Origin: an uncultured Winogradskyella sp.
GTDB taxonomy: Bacteria > Bacteroidota > Bacteroidia > Flavobacteriales > Flavobacteriaceae
Reading direction: 5' to 3'
NCBI RefSeq assembly: GCF_947498345.1
Contig: NZ_CANMJY010000012.1
Location: 1-64,000 of the forward strand
Length of the DNA: 64,000 nt
A program made the translations under genes and the position numbers. How positions within the stretch are numbered: the first letter of the stretch is position 1; every line of letters begins with the position of its first letter. Positions 54,187-63,638 of the stretch are shown piece by piece. The notes under the pieces were generated by a model. It saw nothing but the letters and a program-made list of their open reading frames with translations. It was not told where the DNA came from and made no database searches.

Positions 54187-55275
54187 TTACAAAGCTCCTA
54201 ACTCTTTTAAGTTCTTTTCTGAATTTGCTTTTACATTGGCTGGTGGGTTTAATGCCAGTGACTTTTTAAAGTACTTTATTGCTGTTTTATTTTCACCTTT
54301 AGCCATATAAGCTTCACCTAAACTATCGTGCCAATTAGCATTTTCAGGATCATTCTTTACATTAATGCTTAAATATTTTATAGCCCTATCATAATCCTTA
54401 GCGTTGATCATTGCATAGCCCATTCTATTAATTTGGTTAGGATTAGCCATAGTTACAGCTTCATCCATAGCTTTTCCAAAACCTTCCATATCTCCTTTTT
54501 TCTGCAGAATTTGAGCTTTAATCGCTAAGCCATTAACCGTTTTTTGACTAAAAAACTGACCTTCTAACGCCGAGTTAATCCAACCTAAGGCTTCGTCTAG
54601 ATTACCACCATTGTTCAAAGCAAAGTTTGCTGCCTGTTCCCAATTTTGTCTTGTAAACCCTTTTTGCCCTTTAAACTGTGCTCTTATATCTTTCAAAACA
54701 ACATCAGCAACGTTAACCTCTACATTAAAAGGAATAGCTTTCTTTCCCCATTTTAATGATGCCGTAGCTGAATTTGCTTTCACTTCATCAAAACTATAAG
54801 TTAACAATTCTGTGTGATCAATAGCTTTAAGTTTTACATCTGCTCTTAATGCATCATTAGCTGGATCATAAAAATAACTTCCCCAAGCATCTTTATCCTT
54901 AGATAAAATGATAGTAGCATTATCTGCATCTTTTACATTGATGTGTAAACCATAAGTACCAGCCTCTATAGACTTACCTTCTACCTTAGCATCATGCGTA
55001 AATGTTATTGTTGTATTTTCATTAGCGCCAGCTCTCCACGGAGCCGCTTTAGAGGTTCCAAAACCTAAATTATTCATACCATAAGGGACTAATTTCCCCC
55101 AAATTTCGCGTCCGTTAACACTTGGTCTAGAATAGGTGATTGTAATATCAGTAGTTCCTACACGCTGAATAACAGAAGCCATTTGACTGCCTCGAGGTGT
55201 ATCTAACTGCGCGGTTGCTGTAAAAGAAATGCTTAGCAACAAACACACTACAAAAGAAGTAATTGTTGTTTTCAT
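54187..55275 (-). CDS. DUF2911 domain protein with TPR repeats
   Basis: A 362-aa secreted protein with a signal peptide (about 1-22, ATAQ). The DUF2911 domain (about 25-180) has the typical TPRGSQMASVIQRVGTTDIT and YGMNNLGFG...WRAGANENTTI segments. A helical C-terminal part (about 200-360) has tetratricopeptide repeats (AMINAKDYDRAIKYL; HDSLGEAYMAKGENKTAIKYF). DUF2911 is widespread in Bacteroidota with unknown function. TPRs suggest protein-protein contacts in the periplasm. Confidence 0.92.
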   Translation of the reverse strand: MKTTITSFVVCLLLSISFTATAQLDTPRGSQMASVIQRVGTTDITITYSRPSVNGREIWGKLVPYGMNNLGFGTSKAAPWRAGANENTTITFTHDAKVEGKSIEAGTYGLHINVKDADNATIILSKDKDAWGSYFYDPANDALRADVKLKAIDHTELLTYSFDEVKANSATASLKWGKKAIPFNVEVNVADVVLKDIRAQFKGQKGFTRQNWEQAANFALNNGGNLDEALGWINSALEGQFFSQKTVNGLAIKAQILQKKGDMEGFGKAMDEAVTMANPNQINRMGYAMINAKDYDRAIKYLSINVKNDPENANWHDSLGEAYMAKGENKTAIKYFKKSLALNPPANVKANSEKNLKELGAL

Positions 55276-55451
55276 TTTTATATATTTTGATTAGTAGTAC
55301 CACCAAGTTAGTAGGATTATAAATGCATGACTGTTAGGGACTTGTTAAAGAAATTCTCGATAATGTTAATTAACGTATTATTAAGAGTCCTGAAAAGTTA
55401 GAGAACAATTCTAGAAAACTTCTATCTTAGTCTAAACGAACTTAACAGATA

Positions 55452-56861
55452 ATGCTCACCAAACTAGGACAGAAATTTACAGATGGCTTTACTAAATATA
55501 TGCCAAGCGCTTATGTTTTTGCGCTTCTATTAACATTAATTACTGGTGTTTTTGCACTATTTACAGTAAAGGCCGATAATTTTAGCGACAAAGGAATCAT
55601 AATCTTAGAAGGATGGTACTCAGGGTTTTGGGATTTACTATCCTTTGGGATGCAAATCGTTTTAATTATTATAACTGCGTACTGCATTGCACAATCCTCA
55701 CCTGTAAAAAGAAGTATAGATTATATTGCTAAACTCATTAAAACACCTACACAAGTTTATCTAATTATCATTGCACTTGGTGCTTTATTATCCTTAATTA
55801 GCTTTGGTATGGTAGTAATCACAGCCATTTTAGGTCGAGAATTAGCCATACGTATTAAAGGCATTCATTACCCTTTTTTAGTTGCTTGTGTGTATTTTTC
55901 CTTTAATGGATGGGTCTGCGGTTTATCGAGTTCTATTGCCCTATTACTTAATACCAAAAACAACTTCTTAATTGAAAAAGGAATTCTTAATGACACCATT
56001 TCTACCAGCTTTAGTTTGGGATCTAACTTAAACCTTGTAATGCTTCTTTTATTCATTGTTGTATCTCCAATACTTATTTGGGCATTAATTCCAAAATCTT
56101 TTACTGGAAAGGAGCTTAAAGATTTAAGAACAGATTCTGAAGGTGACGAAGATTCTGTAAAAGAAGAGGCATTATCTTATAAACTACCTTTTAAAGCTGT
56201 TTCTGATGCCTTAAATAATGCTGGCTGGTTACAAATTAGCGTAGCACTTTTAGGGGCCATTTATATCATCTATTATTTTTACAACAAAGGATTTGAGCTC
56301 AACCTAAATATCATGATTTTTATATTCCTTGTCATCGGAATGCTACTCCATATTACGCCAATGCGTTACAGTATAGCAATGAAACGCGCTAGTAGTAATA
56401 TCTCAGGAGTATTATTTCAGTATCCATTCTATGCAGGTATTATGGGTATTATGATAACCTCTGGCTTAGGCGAAAAAATCAGTACCATTTTGGTATCTAT
56501 TGCCACACCAGAATCGTATGCTTTTATCTCATATTTAGCTGGTGGCATTATCAATTTTGCAATTCCTTCCGCAGGTGGTGAGTTTGCTGTAATTGGCCCA
56601 AGCATTATAACCATGGTACAAGAATTAGGTACCAACCTCTCTTCTACTGAGATTACAGCCATGATAGCAAGAGTTTCAATGTCAGTGGCCTATGGCGAAA
56701 GCCTTAGCAATTTACTACAACCCTTTTTTCTTTTAATTGTTTTCCCTGTAATGGGTAAGGGGATTAAAATACAAGCCAGAGATGTAATTGGGTATTTGTT
56801 TATTCCGTTTATAATACTATTTGTAATACAAGCATTACTGGTAACATATATACCATTATAA
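55452..56861 (+). CDS. Short-chain fatty acid transporter (AtoE family)
   Basis: A 469-aa inner-membrane protein with about 11-12 helices, beginning LGQKFTDGFTKYMPSAYVFALLLT and including CGLSSSIALLLNT and GGIINFAIPSAGGEFAVIGP, typical of the AtoE/TIGR00366 family that takes up short-chain fatty acids such as butyrate. It is a single gene. A hairpin-like CATAATG/CATTATG (56885-56905) lies 24 bases after its stop, without a T run. Confidence 0.92.
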   Translation: MLTKLGQKFTDGFTKYMPSAYVFALLLTLITGVFALFTVKADNFSDKGIIILEGWYSGFWDLLSFGMQIVLIIITAYCIAQSSPVKRSIDYIAKLIKTPTQVYLIIIALGALLSLISFGMVVITAILGRELAIRIKGIHYPFLVACVYFSFNGWVCGLSSSIALLLNTKNNFLIEKGILNDTISTSFSLGSNLNLVMLLLFIVVSPILIWALIPKSFTGKELKDLRTDSEGDEDSVKEEALSYKLPFKAVSDALNNAGWLQISVALLGAIYIIYYFYNKGFELNLNIMIFIFLVIGMLLHITPMRYSIAMKRASSNISGVLFQYPFYAGIMGIMITSGLGEKISTILVSIATPESYAFISYLAGGIINFAIPSAGGEFAVIGPSIITMVQELGTNLSSTEITAMIARVSMSVAYGESLSNLLQPFFLLIVFPVMGKGIKIQARDVIGYLFIPFIILFVIQALLVTYIPL

Positions 56862-56972
56862 ACTATTTAGAATACAGACATAGGCATAATGAATCATCCA
56901 TTATGGATTTATACCATCTAGATAATATGTTTACCAAAAAATTAAAACTTTACAATTTCCGGACAAGGAATT

Positions 56973-58307
56973 CTAATCTAAAATCGGTGCTTTAACAAAA
57001 TTAAATCTTACTAAACCGTCTTCATCTATCTGAGTAAGATCGACTTGATGAAGCGTATTGACTAACTCAGGATTCCAAGGTGTTTTCACTTTTACATAGT
57101 TTTCGGTAAATCCATGAATATACCCTTCTTTGTTTTCGCTTTCAAACAGAACGGTTCGTTCAGTACCTAATTGTGCTTCGTAGAATGCTCTGCGCTTTTT
57201 AGCAGATAAACCTCTTAGCATTTTGCTACGTTTTGCTCTTACATTTTTCGGCACTACTCCTCGCATTTCAACCGCTTCAGTATTATCACGTTCAGAATAG
57301 GTAAACACATGCAAGTAGGAAATGTTGAGTTCGTTTAAAAAATTATACGTCTCTAAAAAGTGCTCGTCAGTTTCTCCAGGAAAACCCACAATAACATCCA
57401 CACCAATACAAGCGTGTGGCATCACTTCTTTGATTTTTAACACACGGTCTACGTACAATTCTTTCATGTAGCGACGCTTCATTTTTTTAAGAATAGCATT
57501 GCTTCCACTTTGTAATGGTACATGAAAGTGTGGCACAAAAGCCCTCGATTTAGAAACTAAATCAATCGTTTCATTTTTTAGCAAATTAGGCTCAATAGAA
57601 GAGATTCTCAAACGTTCTATGCCTTCAACTTTATCTAGCTCAGTCACCAAGTCTAAAAAAGTGTGTTCGTGCTTTTTATTCCCAAACTCTCCTTTGCCAT
57701 AATCACCAATATTTACACCTGTAAGTACAATTTCCCGGATTCCTTGCTCAGAAATTTCTTTGGCATTTTTTAATACATTTTCCATGGTATCACTACGAGA
57801 GATTCCTCTGGCAAGTGGGATAGTACAATACGTACATTTATAATCACAACCATCCTGAACTTTTAAAAAAGCTCTTGTTCTGTCACCAATAGAATAACTA
57901 CCAACGTAGAAATCAGCATCTTCGATCTCACAAGAATGTACTTCACCAAAATCATTTTTGGTTAAGTCGTTAAGGTAATCTGTAATCTTAAATTTTTCTG
58001 TAGCTCCTAAAACCAAATCTACCCCTTCAACATCTGCCAACTCTTCTGGTTTTAATTGTGCATAACAACCTATAGCAGCTACAAAAGCCTCAGGATTTAT
58101 CTTTTGGGCCTGCTTAACAATAGTTTTAAAACGCTTATCAGCATTTTCAGTAACTGAACAGGTATTAATCACATAGATATCTGCTTTTTCCTTAAAGTCT
58201 ACACGATTAAACCCTTCGTCTTTAAAACTTCTGGCAATAGTAGAAGTTTCTGAAAAGTTGAGCTTGCAACCTAAGGTATAAAATGCGACTTTTTTTGTTG
58301 GATTCAT
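56973..58307 (-). CDS. mtaB: tRNA (N6-threonylcarbamoyladenosine-C2)-methylthiotransferase MtaB
   Basis: A radical SAM enzyme that adds a methylthio group to t6A37 in tRNA. The 444-aa protein has the N-terminal UPF0004 domain with three cluster cysteines (TLGCKLNFSE, NTCSVTENAD, GCYAQ), the radical-SAM motif CDYKCTYCTIPLARG (about 150-164), and a C-terminal TRAM domain (about 380-440). The GCKxNxxE and NTCxVT pattern is that of the MtaB/e-MtaB group rather than MiaB. Confidence 0.94.
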   Translation of the reverse strand: MNPTKKVAFYTLGCKLNFSETSTIARSFKDEGFNRVDFKEKADIYVINTCSVTENADKRFKTIVKQAQKINPEAFVAAIGCYAQLKPEELADVEGVDLVLGATEKFKITDYLNDLTKNDFGEVHSCEIEDADFYVGSYSIGDRTRAFLKVQDGCDYKCTYCTIPLARGISRSDTMENVLKNAKEISEQGIREIVLTGVNIGDYGKGEFGNKKHEHTFLDLVTELDKVEGIERLRISSIEPNLLKNETIDLVSKSRAFVPHFHVPLQSGSNAILKKMKRRYMKELYVDRVLKIKEVMPHACIGVDVIVGFPGETDEHFLETYNFLNELNISYLHVFTYSERDNTEAVEMRGVVPKNVRAKRSKMLRGLSAKKRRAFYEAQLGTERTVLFESENKEGYIHGFTENYVKVKTPWNPELVNTLHQVDLTQIDEDGLVRFNFVKAPILD

Positions 58308-58329
58308 TCTTGTATTTTTACCAAGTTGG

Positions 58330-58359
58330 CAAATTTACAACTTATTAATTATATGCTAA
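58330..58359 (-). promoter_or_regulatory. Promoter-like sequence of mtaB
   Basis: The minus strand has TTA (58359-58357, one mismatch to TTG), 19 bases, then TAAATTTG (58337-58330), leaving about 20 bases to the mtaB start. Confidence 0.45.
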
Positions 58360-59981
58360 AGCCCATTAGATTCTTATTCAAATACTTAACACTAATAACA
58401 CTTAGCATAGTTTTACTTTCTTGCCAATCAAATAAAAAATCAAGTAAAGATCACCTCGTCTTTAGGTATAACGAGCATAAAAACATAGGCTCACTAGACC
58501 CTGCATTCTCAAAAGATCTGGCAGATATATGGGCAACACATCAGTTGTTTAATGGTTTGGTGCAAATGGATGATCAACTGAACGTACAACCTTGTATTGC
58601 AAAAAACTGGGCAATTTCTGACAGCGCTACAACCTATACCTTTATATTAAGAACTGATGTACTTTTCCATAAACATGAATTGTTTGGAAAGGATTCAACA
58701 AGAACTGTAAAGGCGTCTGACTTTAAATACAGTTTCAATAGACTACAAGATAAAGCTTTAGCCTCACCTGGAAGTTGGGTTTTAAATAAGGTCGAAAGCT
58801 TTTCTACTCTAAATGATTCTACGTTTCAAATTAGGTTAAAACAGCCTTTTCCTGCATTTTTAGGTTTGCTAACTATGAAATACTGTTCTGTTGTGCCAAA
58901 AGAAATTGTTACGCATTATGGAAATGATTTCAGGTCTAATCCCATAGGTACAGGACCATTTAAATTTAAGCGTTGGGAAGAAAATATAAAGCTTGTTTTT
59001 AGACGGAATAACAATTATTTTGAAACCGATAGTAAAGGAATACCTCTGCCATATCTTGAAGCTATAGCCATAACGTTTTTACCAGATAAGCAAAGTGAAT
59101 TTTTACAATTTGCTCAAGGTAATATTGATTTTGTGTCGGGATTAGATGCTTCATATAAAGATGAAATTTTAACGTCTGATGGTAAGCTACGAGCGCTTTA
59201 TACAGATGATGTTAATATGATTCGCGGTCCATACCTTAACACCGAATATCTGGCATTTTTTATAGAAACCGAAGTTAAAGAGCTACAGGCTCTAAAACTT
59301 AGGAAAGCAATTAACTTAGGGTTTGACCGAGCGAAAATGATGACCTATCTTAGAAATGGTATTGGTATTCCTGCGTCTGGTGGATTTATTCCTAAAGGAT
59401 TACCAGGTTTTGATGATTCTATAGGTTTTAGTTATCAACCAGAAAAAGCAAAACAATTAGTCGCAGAATTTAAGTCTGAAACTGGAATCCAAAACCCTGA
59501 AGTGACCTTAACTACAACAAGTAATTATCTGAGTTTTTGTGAATTTATTCAACGTGAGATACAGAAAATTGGAATCAATGTTAATGTAGATGTGATACCA
59601 GCATCGAGTTTAAAAGATGCTAAAGCCAATGGGCAATTAGATTTTTTTAGAGCCAGTTGGATTGCCGACTATCCTGATGCGGAAAACTACCTATCCCTGT
59701 ATTACAGTAAAAATTTTGCTCCCAATGGACCAAATTACACACATTTTAAAAGTAGTGAATTTGATGTTATGTACGAAGCGGCATATCTCGAAACGGACAT
59801 AACAAAACGAGAGCAACTTTATACCCAAATGGATTCTTTAGTGATGGCCTCTGCCCCTATTGTGCCAATGTTCTATGACGAAGTGGTTAGATTTACCAGA
59901 AAAGAGGTTAAAGGGCTTGGGATTAATGCGACGAACTTGTTGGAGCTGAAAGGTGTTAGAAAGTTTAAAACTAGTAATTAA
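58353..59981 (+). CDS. ABC transporter substrate-binding lipoprotein (peptide type, SBP family 5)
   Basis: A 542-aa lipoprotein (LTLITLSIVLLSC, Cys about 24) with the complete family 5 solute-binding fold. It includes NIGSLDPAFSKDLADIWATH near the N-terminus, SNPIGTGPFKFKRWEEN (about 200-216), LRKAINLGFDRAKMM (about 315-329), and a C-terminal DAENYLSLYYSKN. It binds oligopeptides or similar solutes for import. No permease or ATPase genes adjoin it. ATG at 58353 is preferred over the TTG at 58326 because it gives a proper lipoprotein signal. Confidence 0.92.
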   Translation: MLKPIRFLFKYLTLITLSIVLLSCQSNKKSSKDHLVFRYNEHKNIGSLDPAFSKDLADIWATHQLFNGLVQMDDQLNVQPCIAKNWAISDSATTYTFILRTDVLFHKHELFGKDSTRTVKASDFKYSFNRLQDKALASPGSWVLNKVESFSTLNDSTFQIRLKQPFPAFLGLLTMKYCSVVPKEIVTHYGNDFRSNPIGTGPFKFKRWEENIKLVFRRNNNYFETDSKGIPLPYLEAIAITFLPDKQSEFLQFAQGNIDFVSGLDASYKDEILTSDGKLRALYTDDVNMIRGPYLNTEYLAFFIETEVKELQALKLRKAINLGFDRAKMMTYLRNGIGIPASGGFIPKGLPGFDDSIGFSYQPEKAKQLVAEFKSETGIQNPEVTLTTTSNYLSFCEFIQREIQKIGINVNVDVIPASSLKDAKANGQLDFFRASWIADYPDAENYLSLYYSKNFAPNGPNYTHFKSSEFDVMYEAAYLETDITKREQLYTQMDSLVMASAPIVPMFYDEVVRFTRKEVKGLGINATNLLELKGVRKFKTSN

Positions 59982-60006
59982 ACATATTAACAAATAGTAA
60001 TGATTT

Positions 60007-60894
60007 TTAGTAATCACTCCATTCATCGAGTTTTCCATTGTCTATAATCCAGATTTCCACATAATAACTTTCTTCTATGGATACACCGTCCATTTTCAAA
60101 ATATCAAACTTTAAATCTTTTAATCCTTTTCGAACAGTTTTAAGACAATAATTATACTCTTTCCTATCCCAAAACTCTTTTATTTCATCTCTTGTTTGAT
60201 ATTCTGACATAATAACATCACTTACCTCTCCATCTTTTCCAATTGTTACAATGTATTTTTCTGAACAATCGAAATCTTTTTCGCTATTCCAATTCAACTT
60301 GCTAAGTTCATTATGCAATACCTTTGAAACAGTATCATTATATTTTCTATTAATTCTATCTAAGGCATCTACATAATTTTCAATTATAGAAATACTCATG
60401 ATTTCTCCAGCACCAATATCAATAGATGTTTCTTTTTCAAATGTCTTATGAAAAACTCCATCCCACCTCAATAAGCTTTCTTTTGGCAAGTTCAAACTTC
60501 CAGAATACCAGTCTACGAAAACTCTATTATTATTTACTTTGTTTTTAAAAAACTCTTTTAGTCTCTTATTAGAGTCTTTTATGTTAAGCTTATTTCCATC
60601 AAATAATTCCCCACAATATATTATATGCTTGACGAATAGGCTGTCGTCATCAATTTCATATACAGCTTGGTATCCACGCCAACAAAATGTAGTAGAACTT
60701 TCCCTGAATTTAAGTCCAAATAATTCCCCATTGTTTTCTTTCTTAAGGTTGTCAAAGTATTTTTCAACTAATAGGTTGTAAACAGCTATTGTGTCTCTTT
60801 TGAAAATAATGTAATCAGGAACCTGTGGACTGTTAGCATTTACATTTTGTATTAAAGAAATAACAGCTACAATGGAAAAAAATATTTTCTTCAT
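60007..60894 (-). CDS. Secreted hypothetical protein
   Basis: A 295-aa protein with a signal peptide (about 1-20, VNA). It is otherwise hydrophilic and rich in Lys, Asp and Glu. The last about 90 residues (YIVTIGKDGEVSDVIMSEY...VEIWIIDNGKLDEW) have a beta-alpha-beta pattern reminiscent of the TonB C-terminal domain, but this is weak. No named family is recognised. It stands alone and converges on the binding-protein gene (25-base gap). Confidence 0.7.
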   Translation of the reverse strand: MKKIFFSIVAVISLIQNVNANSPQVPDYIIFKRDTIAVYNLLVEKYFDNLKKENNGELFGLKFRESSTTFCWRGYQAVYEIDDDSLFVKHIIYCGELFDGNKLNIKDSNKRLKEFFKNKVNNNRVFVDWYSGSLNLPKESLLRWDGVFHKTFEKETSIDIGAGEIMSISIIENYVDALDRINRKYNDTVSKVLHNELSKLNWNSEKDFDCSEKYIVTIGKDGEVSDVIMSEYQTRDEIKEFWDRKEYNYCLKTVRKGLKDLKFDILKMDGVSIEESYYVEIWIIDNGKLDEWSDY

Positions 60895-61018
60895 AATTCT
60901 TAAATTCTAAATTCACATCTAAATTACTTTTGATACTTTATAGTTAAAATTTAGAATGAGTGAACTATTAATATGAATTAGGTAAACGCCCTTTTTAATG
61001 CAGAATAAAAATTATAAA

Positions 61019-61924
61019 CTAAAACTTCTCAAAATAATACAAATCATCACCACCTTCTCCTTTTAATCGTCTCGAAGACAAATAACCAGTCGTTAAATTA
61101 TCATTTAAGAAAAAAGAAAAATCGTCTCCTCTACTGTTTACAGGTTCATCTAAAGAGACAGGAATCTGATCTTTATCCGTAGAATTTAAGTCATAGACGT
61201 AAATATCTAAACCTCCCTTTCCTCCTCGCCTATTAGATGTAAAATACAGCTTGTTATCTGCGCTTATAAAAGGAAAAATCTCTGTACGCGAAGAATTAAT
61301 AGTCTCACCTAAACTGGTAATTTCTCCATAAGATTTATGGTCAGTAACAGATACCTTATACAAATCAGATTTACCTTTTGCTCCTTTTACATCAGAAATA
61401 AAATAGAGAGTAGAACCGTCTGGGCTTAGCGCTGGATGTGCATAATTATTATCTGGTGAGCAAAATGGTAAGGTTTCAAAATTTGTCCAGCCTTGTCCTT
61501 CAACATATTCTGCACGCTGAATCTGTAAATTATAGGTTTCAATACCTTTCAATTTGTTTGTACCTTTACCTTGATGATTGGTGGTAAAGTACATGTATTT
61601 ACCATCTTTAGAAAATGTCGCAGAGGACATATTAAAACGGCCAAGCTCTGTCTTTTCTACAGGTTTTTCATTATTAATCTCTCCATCTTCACTCAATGGT
61701 GCTTCGTACATAATATAGATAAATCCATCATATCTATCCTTTATTGGCCTTCCACGTTTAGTCGTAAGATTATGACTAAAATATAGTTTATCACCAACAA
61801 CACGTGCAGCAAAATGATCGAGTTTGGTATTAACCTTAAGCTTTTTTACCTCAACATCTTCACTTTGTGAAAATCCATAGGTTAAGGTTAATAAAAGTAG
61901 TGCTGTAAATTTGGTTCTTAACAT
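61019..61924 (-). CDS. Secreted PD40 (WD40-like) repeat protein
   Basis: A 301-aa protein with a signal peptide (about 1-19, YGFSQ) and several TolB-type PD40 beta-propeller repeats: SATFSKDGKYMYFTTNHQGK, HPALSPDGSTLYFISDVKGA, IFPFISADNKLYFTSNRRGG. It resembles the propeller part of Bacteroidota OmpA-like cell envelope proteins but without the OmpA domain. It is probably periplasmic or surface exposed. It starts 3 bases after the GlmU-family gene. Confidence 0.88.
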   Translation of the reverse strand: MLRTKFTALLLLTLTYGFSQSEDVEVKKLKVNTKLDHFAARVVGDKLYFSHNLTTKRGRPIKDRYDGFIYIMYEAPLSEDGEINNEKPVEKTELGRFNMSSATFSKDGKYMYFTTNHQGKGTNKLKGIETYNLQIQRAEYVEGQGWTNFETLPFCSPDNNYAHPALSPDGSTLYFISDVKGAKGKSDLYKVSVTDHKSYGEITSLGETINSSRTEIFPFISADNKLYFTSNRRGGKGGLDIYVYDLNSTDKDQIPVSLDEPVNSRGDDFSFFLNDNLTTGYLSSRRLKGEGGDDLYYFEKF

Positions 61925-61927
61925 AAC

Positions 61928-63103
61928 TTATTCTCTTCTATATTGCTTTGTTTCTTCAAAAACATGCTCTAAAATAGCCTTATCTTTATCTGTAAACTCT
62001 TCTTTACGTCTGTCCATAACAACTTGCGCTACTTCAAAAGCTTTATTGGTTTTGTAGGTGACAAAACCTTTACTTCCTCCCCAAGAAAAGCTTGGTACAA
62101 AATTGCGGGGAAAACCACTTCCAAAGATATTAGCACTTACACCAACAACCGTACCAGTATTAAACATAGTGTTAATACCGCATTTACTATGATCTCCCAT
62201 CATAAGACCGCAGAATTGTAATCCGGTTTTAGCAAACCTCCCTGCTTGGTAATCCCAAAGCCGTACTTCGGCATAATTATTCTTTAGATTTGAATTGTTT
62301 GTGTCTGCACCTAAATTACACCATTCCCCTAAAACAGAATTTCCTAAAAATCCATCGTGCCCTTTGTTAGAATAGCCAAACAATACCGAATTATTTACTT
62401 CACCGCCAACCTTACTATAGGGTCCGACAGTTGTAGGCCCGTAAATCTTTGTCGCTAATTTTAAGGTAGCATTATTACATAGTGCTAAAGGGCCTCTTAC
62501 TACAGAGCCTTCCATAATCTCAGCATCTCGTCCTATATAAATTGGACCAGAACTGGCATTTAGTGTAGCAAAGTTTACAGTAGCCCCTTTTTCTATAAAA
62601 ATATGTTCTGGGTTAATCGTATTTACCGTAGCGGGAATAGGCTCAGACTTTCTACCTTTTGTTATAAGCGCAAAATCTTCTTGAATAGCATCACCATTTT
62701 TTGAAAAAATATCCCATGTATGTTCTATAGTTAAAACATCCCCATCGAACTCTACAGCATCGAAGTTTGAAAAATCATTAACTTCCTCACCTTCTTTTGT
62801 AAAGAATGCAATAACATCTTCTCCTCTAAATAGTGCTTGGTTATGTTTTAAATTCTTTACCAATGCCACAACTTCCATATTAGGTAAAAAAGACGCATTT
62901 ATCATAATATTATCTTCCATTTCTACCATAGGAAATTTATCGGAAAGATAATCTTCAGTCACAGTAGTTGTTGTATATTCTAAATACGATTCCCATTTCT
63001 GACGAATAGTTAAAATACCAACTCTAATATCTGCAACTGGTCTTGTGTAAGTAAATGGTAAAAGATGGTTACGATGTGGTCCGTCGAATAATATATAATT
63101 CAT
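61928..63103 (-). CDS. GlmU family nucleotidyltransferase-like protein with left-handed beta-helix
   Basis: A 391-aa protein. The N-terminal part (about 1-150; NYILFDGPHRNHLLPFTYTRPVADIRVGI) is a degenerate sugar-nucleotidyltransferase-like domain. The C-terminal part (about 160-350) has hexapeptide repeats (IYIGRDAEIMEGSVVRGP, GPTTVGPYSKVGG) forming a left-handed beta-helix, as in GlmU. Proteins like this in Bacteroidota are annotated as putative sugar nucleotidyltransferases; the real substrate is unknown. The classical GXGTRM signature is absent. Confidence 0.85.
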   Translation of the reverse strand: MNYILFDGPHRNHLLPFTYTRPVADIRVGILTIRQKWESYLEYTTTTVTEDYLSDKFPMVEMEDNIMINASFLPNMEVVALVKNLKHNQALFRGEDVIAFFTKEGEEVNDFSNFDAVEFDGDVLTIEHTWDIFSKNGDAIQEDFALITKGRKSEPIPATVNTINPEHIFIEKGATVNFATLNASSGPIYIGRDAEIMEGSVVRGPLALCNNATLKLATKIYGPTTVGPYSKVGGEVNNSVLFGYSNKGHDGFLGNSVLGEWCNLGADTNNSNLKNNYAEVRLWDYQAGRFAKTGLQFCGLMMGDHSKCGINTMFNTGTVVGVSANIFGSGFPRNFVPSFSWGGSKGFVTYKTNKAFEVAQVVMDRRKEEFTDKDKAILEHVFEETKQYRRE

Positions 63104-63174
63104 TATAAAGTTTGAAGTTAGAAGCCTTAAATTGACTCAATTATAGCATAAAAGTAGCCTAATTATAGAAAACA

Positions 63175-63206
63175 AAAAAGCCTTTCTGTTATTAGAAAGG
63201 CTTTTT
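63175..63206. terminator. Strong terminator downstream of rpmE2
   Basis: The 13-bp perfect stem AAAAAGCCTTTCT (63175-63187) / AGAAAGGCTTTTT (63194-63206) is flanked by A and T runs and can act in both directions. Confidence 0.9.
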
Positions 63207-63226
63207 CGATTATTGGTAAGCTATGC

Positions 63227-63478
63227 TTATTTTTTAAACTTAGCATATTTGCTTTTAAATTTATCAATACGACCAGCAGTATCTACTAATTTAGATTTAC
63301 CAGTGTAGTATGGGTGTGATGTTCTAGAAATTTCCAATTTTACTAATGGATATTCAACACCGTCAACCTCAATAGTTTCATTAGTATCTGCTGTAGACTT
63401 CGTTAAAAATACGTCATCGTTAGACATATCTTTAAACGCTACTACTCTGTAATTTTCTGGATGTATACCTGCTTTCAT
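63227..63478 (-). CDS. rpmE2: 50S ribosomal protein L31 type B
   Basis: An 83-aa L31 of the zinc-independent form. It starts [20 protein letters not shown], and no cysteine occurs in the whole protein where zinc-dependent L31 has four. The segment [11 protein letters not shown] is diagnostic. The ATG at 63478 is preferred over a GTG one codon upstream. In many bacteria type B replaces the zinc form under zinc limitation, but in Bacteroidota it is often the only L31. Confidence 0.97.
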   Translation of the reverse strand: MKAGIHPENYRVVAFKDMSNDDVFLTKSTADTNETIEVDGVEYPLVKLEISRTSHPYYTGKSKLVDTAGRIDKFKSKYAKFKK

Positions 63479-63516
63479 CACTAAATGCTTTAAAATAATT
63501 CGATTTTTTCGAGGTG

Positions 63517-63546
63517 CAAATTTAAGTATTTTTTATAAATGTACAA
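63517..63546 (-). promoter_or_regulatory. Promoter of rpmE2
   Basis: On the minus strand TTG (63546-63544) is followed after exactly 19 bases by TAAATTTG (63524-63517), about 40 bases before the ATG. Confidence 0.75.
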
Positions 63547-63638
63547 TCTTTTTAATAATTTTTATTTTCAAAATTTGATGTAACAAATCACTACCTTTGG
63601 TTACTAACTAAGCAATTAACTAAAAAACCATCTTAATT

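Noticed and set aside
56885..56905. CATAATG/CATTATG hairpin as terminator between the AtoE-type gene and mtaB
   Set aside because: The stem is AT-rich and no T run follows on either side.
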